The notes under the pieces were generated by a model, which saw nothing but the letters and a program-made list of their open reading frames with translations, did not search any database and was not told the origin of the DNA. A stretch of 64,000 nt of DNA from UBA1715 sp045615765 (lineage in GTDB: Bacteria; Bacteroidota; Bacteroidia; Bacteroidales; UBA1715), in NCBI GenBank assembly GCA_045615765.1, contig JAZLFM010000049.1:41626-105625 (forward strand), written 5' to 3'. The translations under genes were made by a program, and so were the position numbers. Positions 1 through 8,216 of this stretch are shown here, one piece after another. How positions within the stretch are numbered: the stretch's first letter is position 1; each line of letters starts with the position of its first letter.

Positions 1-17
1 ACAAATTCTATAAAAAT

Positions 18-51
18 AAAAAAGCCTGAAAATTGCGTTTCAGGCTTTTTT
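18..51 (-). terminator. Rho-independent terminator of the dnaX-ispE-fkpA operon
   Basis: A stem with arms AAAAGCCTGAA and TTTCAGGCTTTT encloses a 7-nt loop and is flanked by A and T runs on either side, so it can work in both directions. It lies about 45 nt downstream of the stop of the minus-strand FKBP gene, which is the reason for assigning it to that strand. Confidence 0.8.
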
Positions 52-95
52 GTTATCTAAAAAAAGTTTGAAAAATTTGTTGCGTTTTGCTGTTG

Positions 96-821
96 CTATT
101 TTCCTTGTTTTTTCTTGCTCTTTTTACTATTGTCAGTTGCTTTAGTGTCGTTGCCATTAATTGCTAATAATTCTAACTCAAAAATGAGGGTAGAGCAAGG
201 TTTTATAACGCCCATATCCATCATTCCGTAGCCAAGTTCCGAAGGAATATATACGATGTATTTAGAACCGATATTCATTAATTGTAATGCTTCGGAAAAA
301 CCAGGAATTACTGCCGTAACAGGGAATGTAGTAGGAGCACCTCGGTCTATTGAAGAATCGAAAATAGTTCCGTCTATTAATGAACCTTTGTAATGTACTG
401 TTACGGTGTCTGCTGCAGTTGGTTTTGCTCCTGTTCCTTGCGTAAGAATTTTATATTGTAAACCGCTTTCTGTTGTGACGACATCTTTGTTTTTCTTATT
501 CTGTAATAAGAAATCTTGGTTTGCTAAACACATTTCTTGCTTTTCCTCTTGTTCTTTATTGCTCAATTTTTGGAAATAATTTTCAAGAATCTCGGTTATT
601 TTTTCTTCGGCAATTAGCGTATTGCCTTTTTTGAATATAGCGTCGTAAAAACCTTGTGCGAATTGTTCTATGGAAACAAATTCGCTTATTTCTTTGTCAG
701 TACTTAGAGCTTGGTATATTCCCATTGCATAGGATGCGCTGTCTTTCTCTGTTTGTAGTGTTTGTGCAAATGCACTGGCTGATAATAAAGTTGCCGCTAC
801 GATAGTTGTTAATTTTTTCAT
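96..821 (-). CDS. FKBP-type peptidyl-prolyl cis-trans isomerase (FkpA/Mip-like), exported
   Basis: This is a 241-residue protein that should accelerate proline isomerisation during folding of envelope proteins. Residues 1-19 form a signal peptide (MKKLTTIVAATLLSASAFAQ, no lipobox cysteine). Residues ~25-100 are a helical, charged N-terminal dimerisation region like that of FkpA and Mip. Residues ~115-220 are the FKBP domain, with the motifs VTVHYKGSLIDGTIFDSS, VIPGFSEAL and IPSELGYG that line the FK506/proline pocket. A basic lysine-rich tail ends the protein. It starts 11 nt after ispE and is probably the last gene of the dnaX-ispE-fkpA operon, followed by a terminator. Family assignment is secure; the client proteins are unknown. 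Confidence 0.93.
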   Translation of the reverse strand: MKKLTTIVAATLLSASAFAQTLQTEKDSASYAMGIYQALSTDKEISEFVSIEQFAQGFYDAIFKKGNTLIAEEKITEILENYFQKLSNKEQEEKQEMCLANQDFLLQNKKNKDVVTTESGLQYKILTQGTGAKPTAADTVTVHYKGSLIDGTIFDSSIDRGAPTTFPVTAVIPGFSEALQLMNIGSKYIVYIPSELGYGMMDMGVIKPCSTLIFELELLAINGNDTKATDNSKKSKKKQGK

Positions 822-832
822 AATTTTAAAAT

Positions 833-1636
833 TTATTGTAAAAATCCCTGCCAGACAACAGGTAAGTTTGAAATTGTTGTTTCTTTTTCGAATAGGCCGT
901 AAACAGTTGCGCCGCTTCCGCTCATAGATGCGTAAATTGCACCTGCTTCATATAATTTATTTTTTGCGTCCGCGATTTCAGGATGAACTTTGAAAATTGA
1001 TGGTTCAAAGTCGTTTACAACAACGTTTTTCCAATCTGCAAGATTTGTTGGTATGACTTCAGCAAGTTTTTGTGGTCTCTTGTAGGGTGTAACTCCTCGG
1101 TATGCTTCCGCTGTACCAACAGCTACATTTGGCTTTACTAGTGCAATCCAATAATTTGCAAGAGAAATAGAAATAGGTGAGAAAATCTCGCCACGACCTT
1201 GTGCGAATATTGGTTTGTTGTTTATGAAAAATGGACAATCGCTGCCGATCTCTAATGCCATTTTTTCTAATTCTTCTGTAGAAACTCCGACATTGAATTG
1301 TTCGTTTATTGCTGATAATAAGAAAGATGCATCTGCCGAGCCGCCTCCTAAACCTCCACCAAATGGAATGTTCTTGTATAGAACGATATGTATAGGAGGA
1401 ATGTCATAATTTTTTTTGAAAATGTTCCAGGCCTTTACGCACAAATTCTTTTCTATGGGGGCGTCAATTTGTATTCCTAGATTTTCGAATGTCAGTTCTT
1501 TTGATTCGAAAAATTCTAAGCAATCGCAGAAACCATGAACAGGGTAGAATACGGTTTCTATTTCGTGGAATCCGTCAGGTCTTTTTTCTGTGATAGATAG
1601 ACCAATATTGATTTTTGCGTTAGGAAAAACAATCAT
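833..1636 (-). CDS. ispE: 4-diphosphocytidyl-2-C-methyl-D-erythritol kinase
   Basis: IspE phosphorylates CDP-ME at the 2-hydroxyl in the non-mevalonate (MEP) isoprenoid pathway, in the cytoplasm. The 267-residue length is normal for this GHMP kinase. Visible motifs are the N-terminal PNAKINIGLSI, the ATP-binding glycine loop PFGGGLGGGSADAS (residues ~94-107) and the C-terminal SMSGSGATVYGLF that closes the GHMP fold. The ATG lies 1 nt beyond the stop of the dnaX tau frame, so translation is probably coupled to dnaX. This tight junction also supports the idea that the dnaX tail frame is really translated. Confidence 0.96.
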   Translation of the reverse strand: MIVFPNAKINIGLSITEKRPDGFHEIETVFYPVHGFCDCLEFFESKELTFENLGIQIDAPIEKNLCVKAWNIFKKNYDIPPIHIVLYKNIPFGGGLGGGSADASFLLSAINEQFNVGVSTEELEKMALEIGSDCPFFINNKPIFAQGRGEIFSPISISLANYWIALVKPNVAVGTAEAYRGVTPYKRPQKLAEVIPTNLADWKNVVVNDFEPSIFKVHPEIADAKNKLYEAGAIYASMSGSGATVYGLFEKETTISNLPVVWQGFLQ

Positions 1637-1637
1637 G

Positions 1638-3040
1638 TTACATTGGATTAAAATTGAATTTGTCTTTTAATTGTTTGACAAATGCATTTTTTTCAACAAA
1701 TGTGTCGTATTTGCTAGGTTCTTTTTTCTCTTCTTTTTCTACTTTAGGTTCTTCTTTTAACTCGGTATGTGCAAATGACATAGTTTCTGTAGGTTTTGTT
1801 TCTTCAGTTTTCTTTTGCTGATTGAAAACATATTGGGATTGGGTAACCTTTGCTGTTTGAACAACTTTAGAGACGTATTTTTTCTCTTCAGGTTTAGGTG
1901 TATTCGTTTGGCTTGGTTGTGGCGCTTCGTTTGTTACGCTAGTTTTTTTTTTAATATATTACAAAGTTGTAATAGCGCTAATTCAACGTGTAAGCGTTTG
2001 TTATTGCTTTCCTTGTATTTCTCATCAAACTTGCTTGTTAAATCAAGGGCGGCAAATAAGAATTGTATTTGGCATTTTGCCGATTGTTCGGCATATTTTT
2101 GTTTAGCCTTTTCGCTAACTTCAAGTAATTCAATAGTTTTTGGATCTTTACTTACCAATAAATCACGGAAGTGTGAACAAAGTCCTACAAGGAAATTACG
2201 TTCGTCAAAACCTTTGTTCAATATTTGGTCAAAGGCAAGAAGAGCAGAAACATAATCGCATGTAAGGAAATAATCTGTCATTTTAAAGAAATACTCATAA
2301 TCTAACAAATTTAGATTATCAATGACATTTTGATAGGTGATTGTAGTTCCCGAGAAACTTACGATTTGGTCAAATATGGAAAGAGCATCGCGTAAACCGC
2401 CGTTTGCTTTTTCTGCAATAGTACCAACAGCATCGGCATCGATAGTGATACCTTCTTTTTTGGCAACACCTGCAAGGTGATTCGCAATATCTTCTACTTT
2501 TATTCGGTTAAAATCAAATATTTGACAACGCGATAGGATTGTAGGTAGAATCTTATGCTTTTCTGTTGTTGCTAATATAAAAATAGCATAACGAGGTGGT
2601 TCTTCCAATGTTTTCAAGAAAGCGTTGAATGCTTGTGCCGACAACATGTGAACCTCGTCGATAATATAAACGCTGTAGTCGCCACTTTGAGGAGGAATTC
2701 GAACGCTATCGATAAGCGAGCGAATGTCGTCAACCGAGTTGTTTGATGCAGCATCAAGCTCTGTAATGTTTAGTGAGGCATTTTCATTAAACGATTTACA
2801 AGAATTACATTCATTACAAGCTTCGCCTTCTGGTGTTAAATTGGTGCAATTGATAGTTTTTGCGAAAATACGGGCACAAGTTGTTTTACCAACACCACGA
2901 GGACCGCAGAATAAATATGCTTGTCCAAGATGTTTAGTTGCAATAGAGTTTTTAAGAGTCTTTGTGATAGATTCTTGGCCAACTACAGTTGCAAATGTTG
3001 CAGGTCTATATTTTCTTGCAGATACTAAAAATTGTTCCAT
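1638..3040 (-). CDS. dnaX: DNA polymerase III gamma/tau subunit, two frames joined at an A10 run
   Basis: DnaX is the AAA+ motor of the clamp loader. The zero frame runs from the ATG at 3040 to a stop at 1934 (368 aa). It holds Walker A GPRGVGKTT (~46-54), the four-cysteine zinc module CTNL..CNECNSC, Walker B IIDEVH, sensor-1 ATTEKHKILPTILSRCQ and the domain III collar. This is a complete gamma-like product but short for a Bacteroidetes DnaX. At its end the minus strand has ten consecutive A (1943-1952), after which the zero frame reads L-A-stop. The -1 frame is open with no stop for about 100 more codons to 1638. It encodes a Pro/Lys/Glu-rich linker and a final helix ending KQLKDKFNFNPM, reminiscent of DnaX C-termini. 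A -1 shift (ribosomal or by polymerase slippage) would give a tau of about 467 aa. A true frameshift mutation or a homopolymer sequencing error is the alternative. Confidence 0.9.
1943..1952 (-). promoter_or_regulatory. A10 slippery site at the end of the dnaX gamma frame
   Basis: Ten adenines in the mRNA are read in zero frame as the last A of a leucine codon plus three AAA lysine codons, followed by CUA GCG UAA. Any -1 slip within the run enters the tau frame. A short inverted repeat (ATTAC...GTAAT) lies just upstream, and only a weak 3-bp stem was seen just downstream. Runs this long favour RNA polymerase slippage, as known for Thermus dnaX; E. coli uses ribosomal frameshifting at A AAA AAG. 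Confidence 0.7.
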
Positions 3041-3047
3041 AACATGA

Positions 3048-3055
3048 CAAAGGTA
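3048..3055 (-). promoter_or_regulatory. Bacteroidetes -7 element upstream of dnaX
   Basis: The minus strand reads TACCTTTG, a match to TAnnTTTG. Transcription should start about 7 nt downstream, leaving an almost leaderless dnaX message. No clear -33 TTTG was identified. Confidence 0.5.
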
Positions 3056-3080
3056 AAAATTTTCCTTGATTTACGATTGA

Positions 3081-5429
3081 CTATTGAAAGAAATTCTTGT
3101 ATTGTTCCATTTCATCGTCGTGGTCGTGTTTTACCGGTATTTTACGGTAAATTATTTCAAAACTCATAGATGGAACTTCTATGTATAACTCAAGATTTCG
3201 TATATAGTATTTACATTGAGAAAACGATAATAATTCGCTGTAGTCAACCGATTCCGAAAGGGTTATTTGTATCGTTTGTGTTTCTTTTGATTTATTGAAA
3301 CAGATGTATGCAAATTCGTCGAAGTATTTACGTTTATAAACTAGTATTTGTTTTTCTATGGTTACAAATGTGAAATCACCATAGATTAATGGTAAAAATG
3401 ACGATCGTAGTTGGCCAAGTTTTTGTGTTATCGCAAGGTTCTCGCTTTCGTTTTCAGAAAGACCTGTGAAATACATTGGTCGGCGGTTATCAGGATCTCC
3501 ACCGCCAGGAATACCAATTTCGTCACCGTAATAAATTACCGGAATGCCAGGAATTGTTGTGTTAAAAGCTAGCAACATAGCTAGCTTTTTATAACCGATA
3601 GGATTTTTAACCGTTATATATCTGTTCCAACCTTCGTATTCGGCGTTTTGGTTTGTCCATAAATCTTCCCCGGCATATGAAATAAATCGAGGTAAATCGT
3701 GATTTCCTGAAATATTTCCCATAAGATGATGAGAACCAAAGAATTCCATTTCTTGTCGTAGGCAAATACACAATTTCTCAAAATGTACTTCTTCGTATAA
3801 AAATGCGGAACGAGTTTCGTAGTATAAGTTGAATGAGAATTGCGAGTCGTGTATTCCCGAACTTACATAGCTTTGAAGCATTTCTCGACCACCAAATGTC
3901 TCACCGATTTGGAATAATCTCTTATTTTGTGGAATAGCAACTTTTTCCTTTAATTTCTTCGTTAATGTACGCCAAAACTCTGTTTGTATATGTTTGCATG
4001 CATCATGGCGGAAACCGTCTAGGTCGTATGTCTCAATCCATGATACTGCGATGTCCGTCATTTTTTCAATAACTTCTTTTTTGCTGAAATCGAGCGTAGG
4101 AAGGAACTCTTCAAACCAAGTTGAAAATCGTTGGTCTTCCCATCTTCCAATATTTTTTGATCCATCTGGTAGGTAGAGTGGAGTACACCAATTTGGATGT
4201 TCTGTTATGATAGCATTTTCTTGGTACACATGGTTGGCAACATAATCTAGTAATATGTTTATATTGTGCTTATGTGCTTTATCTACAAGATTGTGCATGT
4301 CTTTTGCAGTGCCAAAATGCTCGTCGATTTTATCAGATTTTAAAGGCCAGTATCCATGGTATGCAGCAGATTTTCTACCATTTTTTTCTATAGGGCAATC
4401 TGGGTTTTTGACAACAGGTGAAATCCAGATTGTATTTATTCCTAGTTGATCAAAATATCCTTCTTCTATCTTTTGTGCAATGCCGAGTAGGTCGCCACCG
4501 TAGAAGTTTACTTTTGCATGAACTTGGTCGGATTGGATTGATTTGTCGATATGAGGATTTCCGTTACAAAAACGATCTATAAGTGCAAAATATATTATTT
4601 GTGCTTCTTTGTCGTCTCTGTTGATTTGATCCGTGGTCGTTATTACTTTCCCGTATTCTAATGGAATAAGCAAATCGTTTGTTGCAAACGCATTGTTGTA
4701 TCCATACACTCGAATGTAACTTCGTTTGATGTTTTTTGCATCGTTTGGAATTGTAATAATTAATCTGTCGTTTTGGCGAAATGTTGCATCGTCATTTATA
4801 AGACTGTTTTGCCACATTGTGACATAGTCGGTAATTTTTTTAGGAATGGCAATTACAATCTTGTTCTCGTATAGTTGAACAGTTTCCAATTGCATATTTG
4901 AATTGTCAGCAAAAGGAACTCGTAATAGCGAATTGTATCCTCCGTAACCATTTTCTAGCACTTCGCTGTTAATAGGGTCGTTAATCCAATTGCCGTCAAC
5001 AATGAGCTGATACGAATAATTACCTGGTTCTATCTCAAGTGTATATTGCCAACAATTATCTTTATATTCAAAATTGTATCCTTGTGGATTCCAACTGTTA
5101 AAGTCGCCTGCAATTTGCACCGAAGAAACATACGATTGTGGATAAAAGCGAACAGTATGTTTTACTTTTTTTGATTTTAAAAGAACTATGGATTCTTTTG
5201 TTCCGTCAGAAAAAGAAATATCTAAGGTTGAAACGGCAGGAATAGCATCGGCGTCGTCAATCAATAGTTTAACTTTGGCTTGTGCTTTGTTTTCCCATAC
5301 CTCAAATCCTTGTGGAGCAACGATATTGGTGATAGATTTAGTATTGAGAATATAATCTTCCAAATAGACAATCGTTTCCGTTGTCGATAAATGTATTTCT
5401 GATGCTATGTTGCAAATTTTACTGCTCAT
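3081..5429 (-). CDS. Cytoplasmic alpha-amylase-family glycoside hydrolase (GH13) with starch-binding E-set domain
   Basis: This 782-residue enzyme should hydrolyse alpha-1,4/1,6-glucans or maltodextrins. It has no signal peptide, so it acts inside the cell, probably on glycogen or imported maltodextrin. After ~85 residues of unclear fold comes a CBM48/AMPK-type glycogen-binding domain (~90-170, with VQIAGDFNSWNPQGY and YSYQLIVDGNWINDP). The GH13 barrel (~280-700) shows all four classical blocks: LLDYVANHV, DGFRHDACKH (nucleophile Asp), IGETFGG (acid/base Glu) and ISGNHDLPR. A beta-sandwich C domain ends it. The start overlaps the clpC stop by 11 nt, so the two genes are cotranscribed. Exact substrate is not decidable; neopullulanase or cyclomaltodextrinase-like activity is plausible. 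Confidence 0.88.
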   Translation of the reverse strand: MSSKICNIASEIHLSTTETIVYLEDYILNTKSITNIVAPQGFEVWENKAQAKVKLLIDDADAIPAVSTLDISFSDGTKESIVLLKSKKVKHTVRFYPQSYVSSVQIAGDFNSWNPQGYNFEYKDNCWQYTLEIEPGNYSYQLIVDGNWINDPINSEVLENGYGGYNSLLRVPFADNSNMQLETVQLYENKIVIAIPKKITDYVTMWQNSLINDDATFRQNDRLIITIPNDAKNIKRSYIRVYGYNNAFATNDLLIPLEYGKVITTTDQINRDDKEAQIIYFALIDRFCNGNPHIDKSIQSDQVHAKVNFYGGDLLGIAQKIEEGYFDQLGINTIWISPVVKNPDCPIEKNGRKSAAYHGYWPLKSDKIDEHFGTAKDMHNLVDKAHKHNINILLDYVANHVYQENAIITEHPNWCTPLYLPDGSKNIGRWEDQRFSTWFEEFLPTLDFSKKEVIEKMTDIAVSWIETYDLDGFRHDACKHIQTEFWRTLTKKLKEKVAIPQNKRLFQIGETFGGREMLQSYVSSGIHDSQFSFNLYYETRSAFLYEEVHFEKLCICLRQEMEFFGSHHLMGNISGNHDLPRFISYAGEDLWTNQNAEYEGWNRYITVKNPIGYKKLAMLLAFNTTIPGIPVIYYGDEIGIPGGGDPDNRRPMYFTGLSENESENLAITQKLGQLRSSFLPLIYGDFTFVTIEKQILVYKRKYFDEFAYICFNKSKETQTIQITLSESVDYSELLSFSQCKYYIRNLELYIEVPSMSFEIIYRKIPVKHDHDDEMEQYKNFFQ

Positions 5430-7977
5430 TTTGTTCTAATACATGTATTGAAACTTCGTTGTTATCAACAGTTAATTCTATTGTTGAATTCGTATTTACT
5501 GTATGTGCAAGAATGAATTCAGATAGTGGATCCTCTATGTATTTTTGTATAGCTCGTTTTAGTGGTCTGGCACCATTTCGTTGGTCGTATCCTTTTTCTA
5601 CGATGAAATCCTTAAGTGTGTCGGTAAGAATTAATCGTATATTCAATTCTTTTGTTCTCTTGAAAATATCTTTCAACATGATGTTGATTATTTCCTTGAT
5701 GTTTTCTTTAGTCAAAACATTGAATTGAATGATGTCGTCGATACGATTCAAAAATTCCGGAGAGAAGGTTTTCTTTAATTCTTTGCTGATAGTTTCCTTA
5801 GCATAATCGGAAGCAGCTTCTTCTTTCGATTTTGCGCTAAAACCAACATTAGTACCAAATTGTGTCAATGAACGACTTCCTACATTGGATGTCATTATTA
5901 TAATGGTATTCTTAAAGTTTACCTTTCTACCGAAACTATCCGTAAGGTGACCTTCATCTAACATTTGTAGTAAGATGTTGAATACATCAGGATGTGCTTT
6001 TTCTATTTCGTCTAATAGCACGACAGAATATGGTTTTCTACGTACTTTTTCGGTAAGTTGACCACCTTCGTCATATCCGACATATCCCGGAGGTGCTCCA
6101 ACAAGACGCGATACTGAGAATTTTTCCATGTATTCGCTCATGTCTATACGGATAAGCGAGTCGCGGGAATCAAAAAGATATTCGGCTAGAACTTTTGCCA
6201 ATTCTGTCTTTCCAACGCCGGTAGGACCAAGGAATATGAATGAACCGATAGGTTTGTTCGGGTCTTTTAATCCAGCACGATTACGTTGTATAGCTTTTAC
6301 AACTTGTTTTATCGCATCGTCTTGTCCGATTACAGAACCTTTTAGCTCTTGATACATTTGGAGTAATCGTGAACCTTCTTCTTGAGCAATGCGTTTTACA
6401 GGAACGCCTGTCATCATTGCCACAACTTCGGCTATAGTATCTTCGGTGACAGGGTAGCGGTTTTCTTCTAACGAACGTTGCCATTCGTTTTGAGCTTGGT
6501 CAATGCGAAGTTTTAGTTTATTTCTTCTGTCACGTAATTCGGCGGCATGTTCGTATTCCTGTCTTTTTACAGCTTCAGCTGTTTCTTCTTTTATTTTCTC
6601 GATTTCTTGCTCCATAGCTACAATTTCTTGTGGAGCAACAATATTTTGGATGTGCATTCGTGATCCTGCTTCATCCATTGCGTCTATGGCTTTGTCTGGA
6701 AGACATCTGTCCGATATATATCGTTGGGTAAGTTGAACACACGCTTGTATGGCTTTTTCCGTATAGCGTACATTGTGGAAATCTTCGTAATGTTTTTTGA
6801 TCTTATTCAAAATGTTGATAGATTCCTCTGCTGTTGGTTGTTCAACTAAAACTTTTTGGAAACGTCTTTCTAAAGCTCCGTCTTTTTCAATGTTCTGGCG
6901 GTATTCATCTAATGTGGTAGCACCAATACATTGCACTTCTCCACGGGCAAGGGCTGGTTTTAATATATTAGCAGCATCAAGAGAACCAGAAGAACCGCCG
7001 GCACCGACAATTGTGTGAATTTCGTCAATGAAAAGAATAACATCTTTTGCATTGGAAAGTTCTTGTATTAAAGCTTTCAATCGCTCTTCGAACTGTCCTC
7101 TGTATTTTGTTCCGGCAACCATTGATGCCATATCTACAGTAACAACCCGTTTGTCGTGTAATGTGCGTGAAACCTCGTGGTTGGCAATTTTTAGCGCTAA
7201 ACCTTCTACAATTGCAGATTTACCAACGCCAGGTTCTCCGATAAGAATAGGGTTGTTCTTTTTGCGTCTGCTTAGAATTTGCGCTATTCGTTCTATTTCA
7301 TTGTCGCGTCCTTCTATGCAATCAAGTTTTCCTTCTCGTGCAGATTTCGTTAAATCGTTGCCGAATTTATCTAATATCGGTGTAGAAGTTGCCGATGACG
7401 TTGTTTTACTTGAATGTGAAGGATGTTGTGGATAGCGAGGTTCAAATTTGTCTGAAATAGGTTGTTCAGAGTCGTTTGAATCTTCATCTTGTATTTCAGG
7501 AAAAATTTCATCATCGTTGTCTAAAGACGAATTGTTTTCGTTCGCTCTTTTTTGTTCTTCTAATGCCTTTTTGTATGTGTTGTATGTTATTCCTTGTTGA
7601 TTTAGGAAGTTTTTACATTTTGCAGATTCATTTCGTAAAATCGCTAAAACGAGATGTTCGACATCAGTTTCTGCTGCAAACATATTTACCGCTTCGAATT
7701 GCGCTATGTTAAGTAGATTATGTGCTTCGGATTGGATAGGAATTTGCGTGTTCTTTTCTGGATCCAAAGGTTCTGCTTGCATATATTCTTGCTCAAGCAA
7801 TTTCTTGATTTCTGCAAGGTCGGCATTCAATTTTGTTAGAATGTCTGTCGCAAGACATTGATTTTCACGAATAAGAGCAAGGAAAAAGTGGTCTATGTTA
7901 AGGAATTCATTTCCCAAACGGATTGCTTCCTCTCTGCTGTTTCGTAAAATTTCAGTTAATTTATGTGAGTATTTCAT
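5419..7977 (-). CDS. clpC: ATP-dependent Clp protease ATP-binding subunit ClpC
   Basis: This class-I Hsp100 unfoldase (852 aa) feeds proteins to ClpP. Domains in order are: the N-terminal Clp-N double repeat (1-~140), an acidic Ser-rich linker (~145-200), AAA+ module 1 with Walker A GEPGVGKSA and Walker B VILFIDEIHT, a UVR motif in the middle domain (EYEHAAELRDRRNKLK) that marks ClpC rather than ClpB or ClpA, AAA+ module 2 with GPTGVGKTE and VVLLDEIEKAHPD, and the D2-small C-terminal domain. It is the first gene of an operon with the GH13 enzyme and diverges from gyrA across a 200-nt spacer. No convincing promoter box was found in that spacer. Confidence 0.95.
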   Translation of the reverse strand: MKYSHKLTEILRNSREEAIRLGNEFLNIDHFFLALIRENQCLATDILTKLNADLAEIKKLLEQEYMQAEPLDPEKNTQIPIQSEAHNLLNIAQFEAVNMFAAETDVEHLVLAILRNESAKCKNFLNQQGITYNTYKKALEEQKRANENNSSLDNDDEIFPEIQDEDSNDSEQPISDKFEPRYPQHPSHSSKTTSSATSTPILDKFGNDLTKSAREGKLDCIEGRDNEIERIAQILSRRKKNNPILIGEPGVGKSAIVEGLALKIANHEVSRTLHDKRVVTVDMASMVAGTKYRGQFEERLKALIQELSNAKDVILFIDEIHTIVGAGGSSGSLDAANILKPALARGEVQCIGATTLDEYRQNIEKDGALERRFQKVLVEQPTAEESINILNKIKKHYEDFHNVRYTEKAIQACVQLTQRYISDRCLPDKAIDAMDEAGSRMHIQNIVAPQEIVAMEQEIEKIKEETAEAVKRQEYEHAAELRDRRNKLKLRIDQAQNEWQRSLEENRYPVTEDTIAEVVAMMTGVPVKRIAQEEGSRLLQMYQELKGSVIGQDDAIKQVVKAIQRNRAGLKDPNKPIGSFIFLGPTGVGKTELAKVLAEYLFDSRDSLIRIDMSEYMEKFSVSRLVGAPPGYVGYDEGGQLTEKVRRKPYSVVLLDEIEKAHPDVFNILLQMLDEGHLTDSFGRKVNFKNTIIIMTSNVGSRSLTQFGTNVGFSAKSKEEAASDYAKETISKELKKTFSPEFLNRIDDIIQFNVLTKENIKEIINIMLKDIFKRTKELNIRLILTDTLKDFIVEKGYDQRNGARPLKRAIQKYIEDPLSEFILAHTVNTNSTIELTVDNNEVSIHVLEQNEQ

Positions 7978-8216
7978 TGTTTCTTTAAATAGTGTGTAAA
8001 TGTAATAAAAAAGAAGAAATCTACCTATATAAATATGTAGGCTCGGTTGAGATGATGTGCTTATGGTTTAATTTTCAAACTTTTACCAAAAAAATGATTT
8101 ATTAACAAAAAAATGTTGAAAAAAAACTAGTAGTTAAGGTCAAAAAATACCTAAAAAAGTAGGTTCTTTGCTATGAATGTTAAGTGGGCAAAATGCCTTC
8201 AGCAAAACAAGATAAA

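Noticed and set aside
1934..1955. Reading dnaX as a broken pseudogene
   Set aside because: All clamp-loader motifs are intact, the second frame is clean and ends tightly against ispE, and dnaX is essential; programmed slippage is the simpler view, though a sequencing error is still possible.
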